Assembly (NCBI GenBank): GCA_050250575.1
Contig: JBFWOJ010000005.1
Span: forward strand, 145,281 to 209,280
Direction: 5' to 3'
DNA: 64,000 nucleotides
Source: SHVO01 sp050250575
GTDB taxonomy: Bacteria > Pseudomonadota > Alphaproteobacteria > Rhodospirillales > Rhodospirillaceae
The translations under genes were made by a program, and so were the position numbers. Shown piece by piece: positions 34,021-43,678 of this stretch. The stretch's first letter is position 1. Each line of letters begins with the position of its first letter. A model generated the notes under the pieces. It did no database searches and was not told the DNA's origin. It saw only the letters and a program-made list of their open reading frames with translations.

Positions 34021-36090
34021 ATGGCGATAGCGGCACGGTCCCTGCTCCTTTCGACCGCCGTGTCTGTGGCGGTGGGAATAGCCGCGGCGCGCGCCGCAGA
34101 CGTACCGGAAATCACCATCGTCGGCCGGCAACTGCCGCCGTTCGAATCCGAGCAGCTGTTCTCCGTAACCACCGTCGACCGGTCGGCCTTCGACAGCGCG
34201 GCGCAAGTGCGGCTGGACGACATTCTTCGGTCCCAGCCGGGCTTCACGCTGTTTCGCCGGCAATCGAGCAGCGCCTCCCATCCGACCACGCAGGGCGTCA
34301 CGTTGCGCGGGCTCGGGCCGAGCGGTGCAGGGCGCACCCTGGTTTTGCTCGACGGCATACCGCAGAACGATCCTTTCGGCGGGTGGATCGACTGGAGCCG
34401 TCTGCCCGCGACGGCAGTGGAACAGGTGTCCATCATGCGCGGCGGCGGCGCGGGCCAGTGGGGAAATGCGGCTTTGGCCGGCACCATCGGCATCGCCACG
34501 CGAACCGGCGGCGCGTACGGCGACGTGCACGTGGACTCTCGGGGCGGCGTCGAGGCCGCGGCGCATGTCCATCGGCCGTTTTCCGGCTGGAGCGCCTTTG
34601 GTACCGCCGCTTGGCATTCGACGGGCGGGGCCCATCTCATCCGCGAGGACCAACGCGGTCCGGTCGATATCGAAGCCAGGAGCCGCGGCGGACTGATCTC
34701 CGCGGGCGCCGGCGTCTCCCTCGGCCCCGACACAGAAGCAACGGCCGCAGGCACCTACTCCATGGACAAGTACGTCAACGGCCTCGCGCTCGCGGTATCC
34801 AAAGCGCATGTCGGCGATGCGAACGTCAACATCATCCATGACGGCGGGCTGGACGCGGCGTCGTGGGAGCTTCACGGCTACTACCGCGAGCAGGTGTTCC
34901 GGAGCATTTTCACGGCCGTCAATACAACGCGCACCGCGGTCACGCCGTCTCTCGATCAATTCCGCGTCCCTGCGAAAGCGGCAGGGGGCAGCGCCGTTCT
35001 GCGCATACCGATGGGCGCGGACGTTTCGCTCCAAGCCGGCGCCGATGTTCGCAGTGTCGACGGCGAGACCAACGAGCGCCTCACGTTGGTGAACGGCGTC
35101 TTCACGCGCTTGCGCCGGGCCGGCGGCGAGCAAATCACCGGAGGCGCCTTCGCCGAGGCGAATTGGGATCTGTCCGAATCGCTGACCCTCACCGGCTCGC
35201 TGCGCGCGGACTATTGGGAGACGCAAGGCCGCCGCGTGGAAACTGCGATCGATACCGGGGCGATCTTCATCAACGACCGTTTTCCCAAGCGCAACGGCAG
35301 GATCGCCAACTATCGCATCGGCCTGCGCTGGCAATCGGACGACGTCACCTTGCGGGCCGTCAATTATAGCGGCTTCCGCGCGCCGACCTTGAATGAACTG
35401 TTCCGTCCCTTCCGTGTCGGCAATGACATCACCGAAGCAAATCCGGGTCTGAAGCTCGAGAGGCTCAACGGCGTCGAAGCGGGTTTCGACGTCCGCTCGG
35501 CGGGCGGGTCCTCGCTCACGGCCACCGTTTTCCATAATCGGCTCGCGAACGGCATCGGAAACGTGACCATCCAATCGACGCCCGGTTTGAATCCCGTCTT
35601 CAACGTTTTCGTTCCCGCAGGCGGCGTTCTTCGGCAGAGACAGAACATTCGCCGCAGCGTTTCTTACGGCTTCGAAGCGGATACGGGCGTGCAACTCACC
35701 GATGAGCTTCGGGCCGAGCTGGGGTACCTATTCACCGACCCCGAGATCAAGCGCAGCGACGTGGAGCCCGCGCTGGCCGGCAAGCGCCTCGCCCAGGTCT
35801 CGCGGCATCAAGGGACGGCCGCGCTCCACTGGCGGCAATCGGCATGGACACTTCGCGGAGAGCTGCGCGCGACGAGCGCATCGTTCGAGGACGACCTCAA
35901 TTCGAGGACGCTGAAAGGCTATATCCTCGCCAATATCTACGCGGGCTTGAGGGTCACCGATTTTGCCGAACTCTCGCTCAGCGCCGACAATGTCTTCGAT
36001 ACAACCATCGAGGCCGGAAAAAGCGCCGACGGCCGGATCACCATCGGCGCGCCCCGCATCATCAGCGCGGGTGTGCGCGTCAGTTTCTAG
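34021..36090 (+). CDS. TonB-dependent outer-membrane receptor
   Basis: 689 residues from ATG 34021, where a signal peptide begins (ends ARAAD); the open frame extends upstream through the cupin gene and was cut back. TonB box candidate PEITIVG, plug domain (VRLDDILRSQPGFTLFRR, GVTLRGLGPSGAGRTLVLLDGIPQND), and a 22-strand-type barrel ending RIISAGVRVSF with the terminal phenylalanine. Similar in layout to BtuB-like and related receptors of alphaproteobacteria. It probably imports the compound handled by the aldolase/cupin genes before it; that is inference from position. Confidence 0.88.
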   Translation: MAIAARSLLLSTAVSVAVGIAAARAADVPEITIVGRQLPPFESEQLFSVTTVDRSAFDSAAQVRLDDILRSQPGFTLFRRQSSSASHPTTQGVTLRGLGPSGAGRTLVLLDGIPQNDPFGGWIDWSRLPATAVEQVSIMRGGGAGQWGNAALAGTIGIATRTGGAYGDVHVDSRGGVEAAAHVHRPFSGWSAFGTAAWHSTGGAHLIREDQRGPVDIEARSRGGLISAGAGVSLGPDTEATAAGTYSMDKYVNGLALAVSKAHVGDANVNIIHDGGLDAASWELHGYYREQVFRSIFTAVNTTRTAVTPSLDQFRVPAKAAGGSAVLRIPMGADVSLQAGADVRSVDGETNERLTLVNGVFTRLRRAGGEQITGGAFAEANWDLSESLTLTGSLRADYWETQGRRVETAIDTGAIFINDRFPKRNGRIANYRIGLRWQSDDVTLRAVNYSGFRAPTLNELFRPFRVGNDITEANPGLKLERLNGVEAGFDVRSAGGSSLTATVFHNRLANGIGNVTIQSTPGLNPVFNVFVPAGGVLRQRQNIRRSVSYGFEADTGVQLTDELRAELGYLFTDPEIKRSDVEPALAGKRLAQVSRHQGTAALHWRQSAWTLRGELRATSASFEDDLNSRTLKGYILANIYAGLRVTDFAELSLSADNVFDTTIEAGKSADGRITIGAPRIISAGVRVSF

Positions 36091-36105
36091 CGGACCACCC
36101 GCATA

Positions 36106-36132
36106 GAGTTCGCCGGGGTCGGCGGCGAATTC
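36106..36132. terminator. Hairpin between convergent genes
   Basis: GAGTTCGCC (36106-36114) pairs with GGCGAATTC (36124-36132) over nine positions with one G-U, loop of nine bases. It lies between the plus-strand receptor stop (36090) and the minus-strand gcdH stop (36135). No T-run, so a weak or bidirectional terminator at best. Confidence 0.35.
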
Positions 36133-36134
36133 CC

Positions 36135-37352
36135 TTAGAAAAACGCCTGCAATCCCGTCTGCGCCCGTCCCAGAATAAGGGCGTGTACGTCGTGGGTGCC
36201 TTCGTAGGTATTAACCGTCTCGAGATTGCACATATGGCGCATCACCTGGAACTCCTCGGAGATCCCATTGCCGCCGTGCATGTCGCGTGACTCGCGCGCG
36301 ATCGCGAGCGCCTTGCCGCAGTTGTTGCGCTTCACAAGGCTGATCATTTCCGGCGCCGCGCGTCCCTCTTCCATCAGGCGGCCGACGCGTAAGCTTGCCT
36401 GAAGCCCGAGCGTGATCTCGGTCTGCATATCGGCAAGCTTCTTCTGAAACAGCTGCGTCTGCGCAAGCGGCCGGCCGAACTGCTTGCGGTCGAGGCCGTA
36501 TTGGCGCGCGGCATGCCAGCAGAACTCCGCCGCGCCCATGGCGCCCCACGAGATGCCGTAGCGCGCACGGTTGAGGCAACCGAATGGACCCTTGAGGCCT
36601 TCGACGTTCGGAAGCAGCGCGTCCTCGCCGACCTCGACATGATCCATGACGATCTCGCCGGTAATGGACGCGCGCAGCGAAAGCTTGCCGTGGATCTTCG
36701 GCGCCGAGAGGCCCTTCATGCCTTTCTCGAGCACGAAACCTTTGATGCGGCCGCCATGGGCCTCCGACTTCGCCCATACCACAAACACGTCGGCAATCGG
36801 GCTGTTGGAGATCCACATCTTATTGCCGGTCAGCGCATAACCGCGCGGCGTCTTCACCGCCCGCGTCTTCATGCTCGCGGGATCGGAACCGGAATCCGGT
36901 TCGGTCAGACCGAAGCAGCCGATCCACTCGCCGCTGGCGAGCTTCGGCAGATACTTCATGCGCTGCGTTTCGTTGCCGTAGGCGTAGATCGGGTACATCA
37001 CGAGCGAGGACTGCACGCTCATCATCGAGCGGTACCCGGAATCGACGCGCTCGATCTCGCGCGCGACGAGGCCGTAGGCGACATAACCCGCGCCTGCGCC
37101 GCCGTAGGCTTCCGGAATGGTGGTGCCGAGAAGGCCCAAGCCCCCCATCTCGCGGAAGATCGAGGGATCGGTCTCCTCGCCGCGATAGGCCGCGATCACC
37201 CGCGGCTGCAGGCTTTTCTGCGCGTAACCCCGCGCCGAATCGCGGATCAGGCGCTCGTCGTCCGTAAGCTGGTCTTCAAGCAGGAACGGATCGTTCCACG
37301 AAAACGCGGAAAGATCAGGGGCCTCTTTGGTCTTGATCGGTGCGGTGTCCAT
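36135..37352 (-). CDS. gcdH: Glutaryl-CoA dehydrogenase
   Basis: 405 residues. Acyl-CoA dehydrogenase fold with the features of the glutaryl-CoA group: N-terminal FSWNDPFLLEDQLTDDE, FAD-contact GCFGLTEPDSGSDPASM and WISNSPIAD, and the catalytic glutamate in NTYEGTHDVHALILGRAQTG near the C-terminus. It oxidises and decarboxylates glutaryl-CoA to crotonyl-CoA in lysine and tryptophan breakdown, passing electrons to ETF. The next gene upstream is a CaiB/BaiF CoA-transferase and beyond it a divergent LysR regulator, a common arrangement for glutarate use. Confidence 0.93.
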   Translation of the reverse strand: MDTAPIKTKEAPDLSAFSWNDPFLLEDQLTDDERLIRDSARGYAQKSLQPRVIAAYRGEETDPSIFREMGGLGLLGTTIPEAYGGAGAGYVAYGLVAREIERVDSGYRSMMSVQSSLVMYPIYAYGNETQRMKYLPKLASGEWIGCFGLTEPDSGSDPASMKTRAVKTPRGYALTGNKMWISNSPIADVFVVWAKSEAHGGRIKGFVLEKGMKGLSAPKIHGKLSLRASITGEIVMDHVEVGEDALLPNVEGLKGPFGCLNRARYGISWGAMGAAEFCWHAARQYGLDRKQFGRPLAQTQLFQKKLADMQTEITLGLQASLRVGRLMEEGRAAPEMISLVKRNNCGKALAIARESRDMHGGNGISEEFQVMRHMCNLETVNTYEGTHDVHALILGRAQTGLQAFF

Positions 37353-37506
37353 TGTCGGTCGCGATCCTGGTTTTCGGCCTCAATATCCTCATCTCCCGCG
37401 CCCTGGAAGTGATGATTGGTTATCATTCAATGAGCAGGAGTGATGAGAATAAAAAAGGGATGCAGCGGCCCGCACCCTTTTATCCTGCGCCGGCGCGCTT
37501 CGTTGT

Positions 37507-38730
37507 TTACCCGCCCGCCGAGAAGCGCAGGCGTGCTCTCTTGCGCTCGACGCTCAAATCCGCGGGCGCCTCCAAAGACTGTTTGATCTCATCGGTATGT
37601 TCGCCGAGCCGCGGCGCCGGACGCTCCGACACACAGGGCTCGCCGTCGATCATGATCGGCGTGCGGACGGCGGGCACGCGTCCGCCAGCCGCCGCCGGCG
37701 AGTCGATGTCGACGCGCATGCCGCGCGCGATCACATGCGGATCGGCGAAAACCTCGGGCACGGTATTGATGGGACCGGCCGGGACGTTCGCCGCCTCGAG
37801 CCGCGCGAACAGATCACTCTTCTTCCAACGCGCTATTTGTTCGCTGAGCAGCGGAATGAGGCGCTGGCGATTGCGCACGCGATCCGGATTGGTGCGATAG
37901 AGTGCATCGGCAGCCAGATGTTGAACGCCGAGCACTTCACACAGGCGCACGAACTGGCCGTCGTTGCCGACCGCGATCATGAGGTGACCGTCGGCGACGG
38001 CGAAGACCTGATAGGGCGCGAGGTTCGGGTGCGCGTTGCCGAGGCGCGGCGCCGCTTGGCCGGAAATGAGATAGGAGGCCGCCTGATTGGCGAGCACGCC
38101 GACCTGCACGTCAAGCAGGCTCATGTCGATGTGCGCGCCGCGGCCGGTCGCCTGACGCTGATGGAGCGCGGCGAGAATGCCCGTGGTCGCATAGACGCCC
38201 GTGAAAAGATCGACCACGGCGACGCCGACTTTCATCGGCTCGCCGTTCGCCTCGCCGGTGATGCTCATCATCCCGCCGAGGGCCTGGATCATCGCATCGT
38301 ACCCGGGGCGATGGGCATAGGGGCCGGTCTGACCGAAGCCGGTGATAGAGCAGTAGATCAAGCCCGGATGGGACGCGCTCAAGGAGGCGTAGTCGAGACC
38401 GTACTTTTTCAGGGCGCCGACCTTGAAGTTCTCGATGACGATATCCGCCTCGGCAATCAGGCTAAGCACGAGCTCGCGATCATCGGCGCTGTTGAAATCG
38501 ACCGCAACGGACCGCTTGCCGCGGTTGGTGGAGTGAAAATATGTGGCGTCGAGATTTTCGCCGCCGGCGGCCGGCACGAACGGCGGGCCCCAGGCGCGGG
38601 TATCGTCGCCCTCGCCGCGCCGCTCCACCTTGATGACGTCGGCGCCCAGGTCCGCCAGAATTTGACTCGACCATGGGCCGGCCAGCACGCGGGACAGGTC
38701 AACGACGCGAACGTCATGCAACGGCTTCAT
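37507..38730 (-). CDS. CaiB/BaiF family CoA-transferase, probably glutarate-specific
   Basis: 407 residues. Family III CoA-transferase: VRVVDLSRVLAGPW at the N-terminus, VIKVERRGEGDDTR, and RGKRSVAVDF, with the conserved aspartate region around PGYDAMIQALGGMMS. These enzymes move CoA between acids through an aspartyl-CoA thioester. Adjacent gcdH makes a succinyl-CoA:glutarate CoA-transferase (the SUGCT type) the best guess, giving glutaryl-CoA for GcdH. A 154-base gap separates it from gcdH. The divergent LysR gene and its operator-like palindrome lie just upstream. Confidence 0.85.
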   Translation of the reverse strand: MKPLHDVRVVDLSRVLAGPWSSQILADLGADVIKVERRGEGDDTRAWGPPFVPAAGGENLDATYFHSTNRGKRSVAVDFNSADDRELVLSLIAEADIVIENFKVGALKKYGLDYASLSASHPGLIYCSITGFGQTGPYAHRPGYDAMIQALGGMMSITGEANGEPMKVGVAVVDLFTGVYATTGILAALHQRQATGRGAHIDMSLLDVQVGVLANQAASYLISGQAAPRLGNAHPNLAPYQVFAVADGHLMIAVGNDGQFVRLCEVLGVQHLAADALYRTNPDRVRNRQRLIPLLSEQIARWKKSDLFARLEAANVPAGPINTVPEVFADPHVIARGMRVDIDSPAAAGGRVPAVRTPIMIDGEPCVSERPAPRLGEHTDEIKQSLEAPADLSVERKRARLRFSAGG

Positions 38731-38809
38731 AAATACTCCACCGGACGCGGAGATCGCCTACGCGCCCGCTGTGCTCTGGAGCCTTATTTAAAAAGCAATT
38801 CAGCAGGTT

Positions 38810-38830
38810 ATCACAAACCATTTTCGTGAT
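38810..38830. promoter_or_regulatory. LysR-type operator palindrome
   Basis: ATCAC-11-GTGAT, a perfect interrupted palindrome fitting the T-N11-A rule for LysR-type regulators. It lies in the short divergent space between the CoA-transferase gene and the LysR gene, the expected place for autoregulation and control of the target operon. It covers the GTG at 38826 that could otherwise serve as LysR start. Confidence 0.6.
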
Positions 38831-38837
38831 TGAAACT

Positions 38838-39821
38838 ATGAGCGGGGGTAATTACACCAGTTCAGCCTCTGCCCAGGTTAAACCCTTGTTTTGTCTGGCG
38901 AATCTCGTGGACGCGTCGACGAAATTGAATCTCAATCGCCGCTTCGTGCCATCGCTGCCGGCCCTGATGGCGTTCGAGGCTTCGGCGCGGCTGTCGAGTT
39001 TCACCCGGGCTGCCGAAGAACTGAACCTCACCCAGGGCGCCATCAGCCGCCAGATAAAAGTTCTGGAAGATCAATTGGGTGTTAGGCTTTTCGAGCGCAT
39101 CCGCCAGCGGCTGGTGCTGACCGAAGCGGGCAGCTTCTATGCCGCGGAGATCCGCCAAACCCTCGACCGCTTCGCCTCGGCCACCGCCCAGGCCATGTCT
39201 TTCCGTGCCCGCGGCGGGATCCTGCGCCTCGGCATGTTGCCGACATTCGGGACCCGCTGGCTGATTCCACGCCTGCCCGACTTCTTCGCCCACAATCGCA
39301 GCGTCGTCATCAACTTCTCGAGCCACATCCGCCAGGTGGATTTTCAGCGGGACTTTCTCGACGCCGCGATCCACTTCGGCGAACCACACTGGCCGGGCGT
39401 GATGTTGCACAAACTCACCGGCGAAGAGCTGTTCGCGGTCGCTTCACCCAAACTCATCAAGCGCGAGAAGGTGAAGAAGCCGGCCGACCTCGCCCGCATG
39501 ACGCTGTTGGTGCAGGCGACCAGGCCCGAAGCGTGGAAGACATGGTTCGATGTCGCCGGCATCACCATGGTGGAGCCGTCGCAGTCCCTGGTATTCGAGC
39601 AGTTCGCGATGGTGCTGCAGGCCGCGGTCGCCGAGCTCGGAGTGGCGCTGGTTCCGAAGATCCTGGTTCAACAGGAGCTCGACGCCGGCGAGCTGGTGAC
39701 GCTGTTCGACAAGTCGATCATCAACACCAAAGCCTACTTCCTCGCCTATCCGCGCGAGCGGGCGAATTATCCGCCGCTGGTCGCCTTTCGAGACTGGCTC
39801 TTGAAGCAGGTGGGTACGTAA
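38838..39821 (+). CDS. LysR-family regulator of the glutarate genes
   Basis: 327 residues if started at ATG 38838; a GTG at 38826 overlaps the palindrome, and a TTG at 38925 would give the N-terminus usual for the GcvA-like branch. Helix-turn-helix at SSFTRAAEELNLTQGAISRQIKVLEDQLGV, then a periplasmic-binding-protein-like effector domain (ILRLGMLPTFGTRWLIPRLP to FRDWLLKQ). It is divergent to the CoA-transferase/gcdH pair and probably activates it in response to glutarate or glutaryl-CoA. Confidence 0.85.
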   Translation: MSGGNYTSSASAQVKPLFCLANLVDASTKLNLNRRFVPSLPALMAFEASARLSSFTRAAEELNLTQGAISRQIKVLEDQLGVRLFERIRQRLVLTEAGSFYAAEIRQTLDRFASATAQAMSFRARGGILRLGMLPTFGTRWLIPRLPDFFAHNRSVVINFSSHIRQVDFQRDFLDAAIHFGEPHWPGVMLHKLTGEELFAVASPKLIKREKVKKPADLARMTLLVQATRPEAWKTWFDVAGITMVEPSQSLVFEQFAMVLQAAVAELGVALVPKILVQQELDAGELVTLFDKSIINTKAYFLAYPRERANYPPLVAFRDWLLKQVGT

Positions 39822-40463
39822 CGGGGCTGCGCCTGTGGTTTGCTTCCGGATCGGAACAACCCTCCCGGCTTCTTGAACTGCTCGCCACGCGCCCGGCCTG
39901 ACATTGCCTGTCATGAGTCCCATGCGGCGGATTCCGTGCGGCAGAAATCCGATTCTGCAAGAGACGCAACGCGTTGGCTGCCGCATAAACCGTGCGGCAG
40001 GCATGCGGCAGATTGCTGCAGATTCCGAGAGCCACGGCTTCAAAAAGTGGGCTGAGCAAAAGCCATGAAGTCGGCGCGCGACGCGCGACATGTTCCGAAT
40101 TCATTCTGCGCTTCAACGGCTTGGACCGAAAAAGCAACGTGACATCCCGCGACAGCGCGGCGACATCAGCGAGGGAAAGGCAAAGAGATGATGCCATCCT
40201 ACAGCCGTCACCCGGCTCGGTACGTGCACCGGGGAGAGGACCGTGGCCGGCCCAACCGGCCATGGCGCGCGAGATGCCGAGCGCGGGGCTCGACTATGAA
40301 ATCGTAACGCAACACTGCTCCAATTTGGGAACGATGTCAATAATCAGGGGACCTGATCGCGAGCATAATTTTCATCGTCTACAACCAAATCGGGCAAGCT
40401 TTCACGTCGGGCGAGCGCCGCCTATCCTGCCGCCAAGCAAGTAGCAGAAGAGGGCGTGATGCG
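39822..40463. other. Gene-poor intergenic region
   Basis: About 640 bases without a convincing gene. Visible structure: TGACA-5-TGTCA at 39899-39913; a repeated CCGTGCGGCAG around 39935 and 39990; and a strong GC hairpin, TGGCCGG-CCCAA-CCGGCCA at 40244-40262. A 39-codon Arg-rich frame at 40188-40307 has GAGGGAAAGG upstream but no other support. Confidence 0.4.
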
Positions 40464-41878
40464 ATGATACCGCCATCGACAGCGCTGCAGGATGCTTCAC
40501 GGATCAAAGCCGCATTCGATCGAATGCCAAGCCTTGGGCGCTTTGAATGGTTTTCGTTTGCTTTTGCGCTGGCGGTCTCGCTTTTTTTCTTCGTCCATCT
40601 TTCCCACTTTCCTTCCGCCGGCGATACCCATCGTATGGCGAAGCGGGACGGGACATGCTGAGGACGGGGCTGCTCGGAAAGTGGAACTTCTCCGAGCTGC
40701 GCACCTACGGCTATCCGCTCTTTGTCGGCGTCACATTCAGACTCCCCCAGATCACAGGAATTCCTCATCCGGTGTGGCTGTTCGTTCTCCAGCTCGCCGC
40801 CTACATCGCCGCCGCGCTCTTCTTGCGCCGCGCGCTCGCCACCTTGAGCCTAACGGCGGCCCGAATCGCCTTCGCCGGATTGATGCTGAACTACTATGTT
40901 CTCCTCTTCACGCCATATCGGATGACGGAGAGTCTTTCGATCACGTTCATGGTCGCGACGGCCGCGTGCTGGCTCGCCCTTCAACAGAACCGCGCGCTCC
41001 TATGGCCACTTATTGTCGGCAGCCTGCTTGCCGGTTTTTCAGTGATGCTGCGGCCCGCAAATATATTCCTCGCGGCGACGTGGGTGCTCGCATGCGCCAT
41101 GGTGCTACGGTGGGACGCCCGAAACCGAGTCGACTCATGCGGACGAGTGGCACTGGTCATTGTCACAATGGCGCTTCCGGCAACGCCTCAGTTCCTCAAC
41201 AATATTCGGCACTACGGCGTGACGACGCCTTTGGTCGCGGCAAAACTGGGCACAGCGCAATTGCTTTGGAGTGTCTTGTTTTCGAAGTATGCGACAGGGG
41301 CGGGCCCCGAGGTCGCGCAGCCGCAGGTTTTCTACGACAATCCGTTTTATGCGGGTACGGAAGTCAATCCCGGGGCACCTTTACACTGGTATCTGGAACA
41401 TCCTGGACGCGGCGCGATGACCATCGCCTTGCACGTTTTCAACCTCACGGACCAAGATTTGCTATTCCCCTACTCACGCGACCTTCATCCCTGGTATCGG
41501 CTGCCCCTCGGCATCATCAACCACGCCGCCGTCGCGCTAGGTTTGTTCGGCTTGGGTTTGATGTGGCGAAATGCCTTCAAGACTCGGCAGCGGCCCGCCG
41601 TCGAACAAGCGGCGGCCTTAACCACGCTGCTTGCGGCAAGCTGCGGCGTCTATGCCGCAACGGCAGTCGAAATGCGGTTCGGACTGCCATTGCTGCTCGT
41701 GTTGTTCCCGCTCGCCGGCTACGCAATTACTTTTGTTGTCGCCCGCGAGACAAAGATCCGTTGGGCCGTCGCCGCCTATGTCGTCGTTTACGCGACAACG
41801 GCCCTGATCGTTTCCGACTGGGTGCGTGCACATGCGGCGCAGATCGCGCAAACGGAGGGCGCGGGAGAAAACGGGTAG
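40464..41878 (+). pseudogene. Polytopic membrane glycosyltransferase-like protein, frameshifted
   Basis: An ATG at 40464 behind AGAGGG begins a plausible N-terminus with a first membrane helix (FSFAFALAVSLFFFVHL) and reaches HFPSAGDT, then runs into a stop about 40 bases later. A frame one base away picks up exactly where expected: PSYGEAGRDMLRTGLLGKW. One missing C in ACCC (40626-40629) would restore GDTPSYGEAGRDML, the first-loop pattern seen in GT39/PMT-like membrane proteins. The rest, to 41878, has about ten hydrophobic helices and reads cleanly. Either a recent inactivating frameshift or a base-calling error. It sits 4 bases before the next membrane protein gene. Confidence 0.7.
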
Positions 41879-41882
41879 CGCA

Positions 41883-43586
41883 ATGGAAGCCGCCTCTTTC
41901 AAGTTCAATCAGCGGACGACCTGGCGCTACCGGACGCTAGCCGCCGGGACGCTCCTCGCTATCGTCGTCGTCGGCTTTGCCGTCACGACCTTCATCGGCA
42001 CAATGAAGGCTTACTCGCCGGTGCCCCATTCAGACATGTGGGATGGATACATTCTTCCATACGTTCAGTTCCAGATTAGTCACGACCTATCGCTTCTGTT
42101 CGGTCAGGCCAATGAACATCGCATCCCGCTTTCCCGACTGTTGTTCTGGATCGATCTCGAATTCTTTAGGGGTCGATCCGCGTTCCTCATAGCTGTCCAT
42201 CTCGTACTCCTCGCCAGTGTGTGGCTCACTTTTGCGCTCATCGCACGGCGGATCCTCGCAGGCCACGGCAATTTGTGGATCGCCGTCAGTCTCGTGCTTG
42301 GCCCCCTGTGCTTTTCGTGGTTTCACAAGGACAACATTACCTGGGGCTATCAGAGCCAGTTCTTCTTTTCCTTTCTCATTCCGCTCGTCACCTTTCAAGT
42401 CCTGGCCTACAGCGCCGAAGCAAAGCATCCTGCTCTCGCCTTCGCGCTCGCGCTGGGACTGGGCGTTCTTTCCCTCGGCAGCATGTCGAACGGCCTCCTT
42501 GTCTTTCCGCTCATGGTGGGATTGCTTGTGGCGCTGCGCCGGCGGTTCTGGCCGTGGATTGCGATCACTGTTGCCACCGGCACGCTGGCCACAACCGCGT
42601 GGTTCAACGGTTATGTGTTTCTTCCCCACGCCGACGCGCCGCTCCTGAGCTACATCCACTTCGTGTTCGCGTATCTCGGTGAACCATTCCGGACCCCATA
42701 TGCAGGCGCGTTCTTCGCGTTGATGAGTATTGTGTTAGTTCTCCGCTGGCTCGTGCGCTGGCGCACCGAACCTCCAGCCGTCGCCGCGTTGATCGCCTTC
42801 CTTATGTTCGTTGTCGCAAGTGCGTGCGCGACGGCGCTCGGCCGCGCGACGGCGGAATTCAACGGCATGGTGACCGATCGTTACGCCACGCCGGCGCTGT
42901 ACGGCTGGTGCGCACTGCTCTTGCTTTGTTTTCACAATCTGCGCCGCGACAGGAACGGCCTCGCGATGGGATTTATCGCCGCCGGTCTCGTGATCGTGAT
43001 CCTGCTTCCGCAACAAGCCGCCGCCCTATCCGACAAAGGGGCCGCCATGGCTCACAGCCGAGACCTGGCCGGTCTTGCCCTGCGTGTCGATGTGGCCGAC
43101 CACAGCGCGCGCGGAGCAGTCTTTCCGACGGATCAGCAGGAGGGGCGCGAACGGTTGGCGTACGATCGCAAGTTCGCAGTCGAGTACAAAGTTTCCATTT
43201 TCGCCGACGGGCCCTTCACCGAGGCCGTAGGCCGTCTCGGCCAATCCGCGGCGCCAGACCTGCGTCCTTGCGAGGGCGCGGTCGAAGACCTTCGACCCGC
43301 CGGGGATGACCCGCATTACCTGCGCGTTTCCGGCTGGAGCTTCGACAAGGCAAGCCGCCGCCAGCCGGCCTTCATCTTTCTCACCCGCAACGGTGTGGTC
43401 GAAGGCGTGGCGGTCACCGGCGCGCCGCGTGCCGACGTGGCGCGTATGATTGCCAAGGAGGCGCACTACGCCGGCTTCAGCGGCTATGTGCGGTCGGGAG
43501 ATTTCACGGTCAAAGACCTCGCGATACTCTGCAGCCTAGGGGAGCCTTCAGCATCACGATGGCCCGGCGGTCCGGGGCCAGGTTAG
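41883..43586 (+). CDS. Polytopic membrane protein, unknown function
   Basis: 567 residues from ATG 41883, just after the previous stop. About ten membrane helices between residues 18 and 385. The first long loop (YSPVPHSDMWDGYILPYVQF, then NEHRIPLSRLLFWIDLEFF) has the acidic/aromatic loop style of lipid-linked sugar transferases. Residues 390-567 form a soluble domain, probably periplasmic, with LRVSGWSFDKASRRQPAFIFLTRNGVVEGVAV resembling a beta-sandwich. No family assigned. With the frameshifted gene before it, it looks like a two-gene cell-surface glycan locus. Confidence 0.72.
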   Translation: MEAASFKFNQRTTWRYRTLAAGTLLAIVVVGFAVTTFIGTMKAYSPVPHSDMWDGYILPYVQFQISHDLSLLFGQANEHRIPLSRLLFWIDLEFFRGRSAFLIAVHLVLLASVWLTFALIARRILAGHGNLWIAVSLVLGPLCFSWFHKDNITWGYQSQFFFSFLIPLVTFQVLAYSAEAKHPALAFALALGLGVLSLGSMSNGLLVFPLMVGLLVALRRRFWPWIAITVATGTLATTAWFNGYVFLPHADAPLLSYIHFVFAYLGEPFRTPYAGAFFALMSIVLVLRWLVRWRTEPPAVAALIAFLMFVVASACATALGRATAEFNGMVTDRYATPALYGWCALLLLCFHNLRRDRNGLAMGFIAAGLVIVILLPQQAAALSDKGAAMAHSRDLAGLALRVDVADHSARGAVFPTDQQEGRERLAYDRKFAVEYKVSIFADGPFTEAVGRLGQSAAPDLRPCEGAVEDLRPAGDDPHYLRVSGWSFDKASRRQPAFIFLTRNGVVEGVAVTGAPRADVARMIAKEAHYAGFSGYVRSGDFTVKDLAILCSLGEPSASRWPGGPGPG

Positions 43587-43678
43587 GCTTAAACAGCTTC
43601 AGCCTTTTTTTGGGGGCATGGTGCTTCAGCAAGTGTTCGGCAGGCCATCTCGTCCAACTCTGTTGATCCGCCTCACCG

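Noticed and set aside
34383..34841. Alternative frame inside the TonB receptor
   Set aside because: The receptor frame shows plug and barrel signatures throughout.
40188..40307. 39-codon Arg-rich frame with a good ribosome binding sequence
   Set aside because: Composition fits random GC-rich reading, no homologue came to mind and no neighbour depends on it.
43587..43678. Possible terminator at the TTTTTTT run
   Set aside because: No stem of useful length precedes the T-run.
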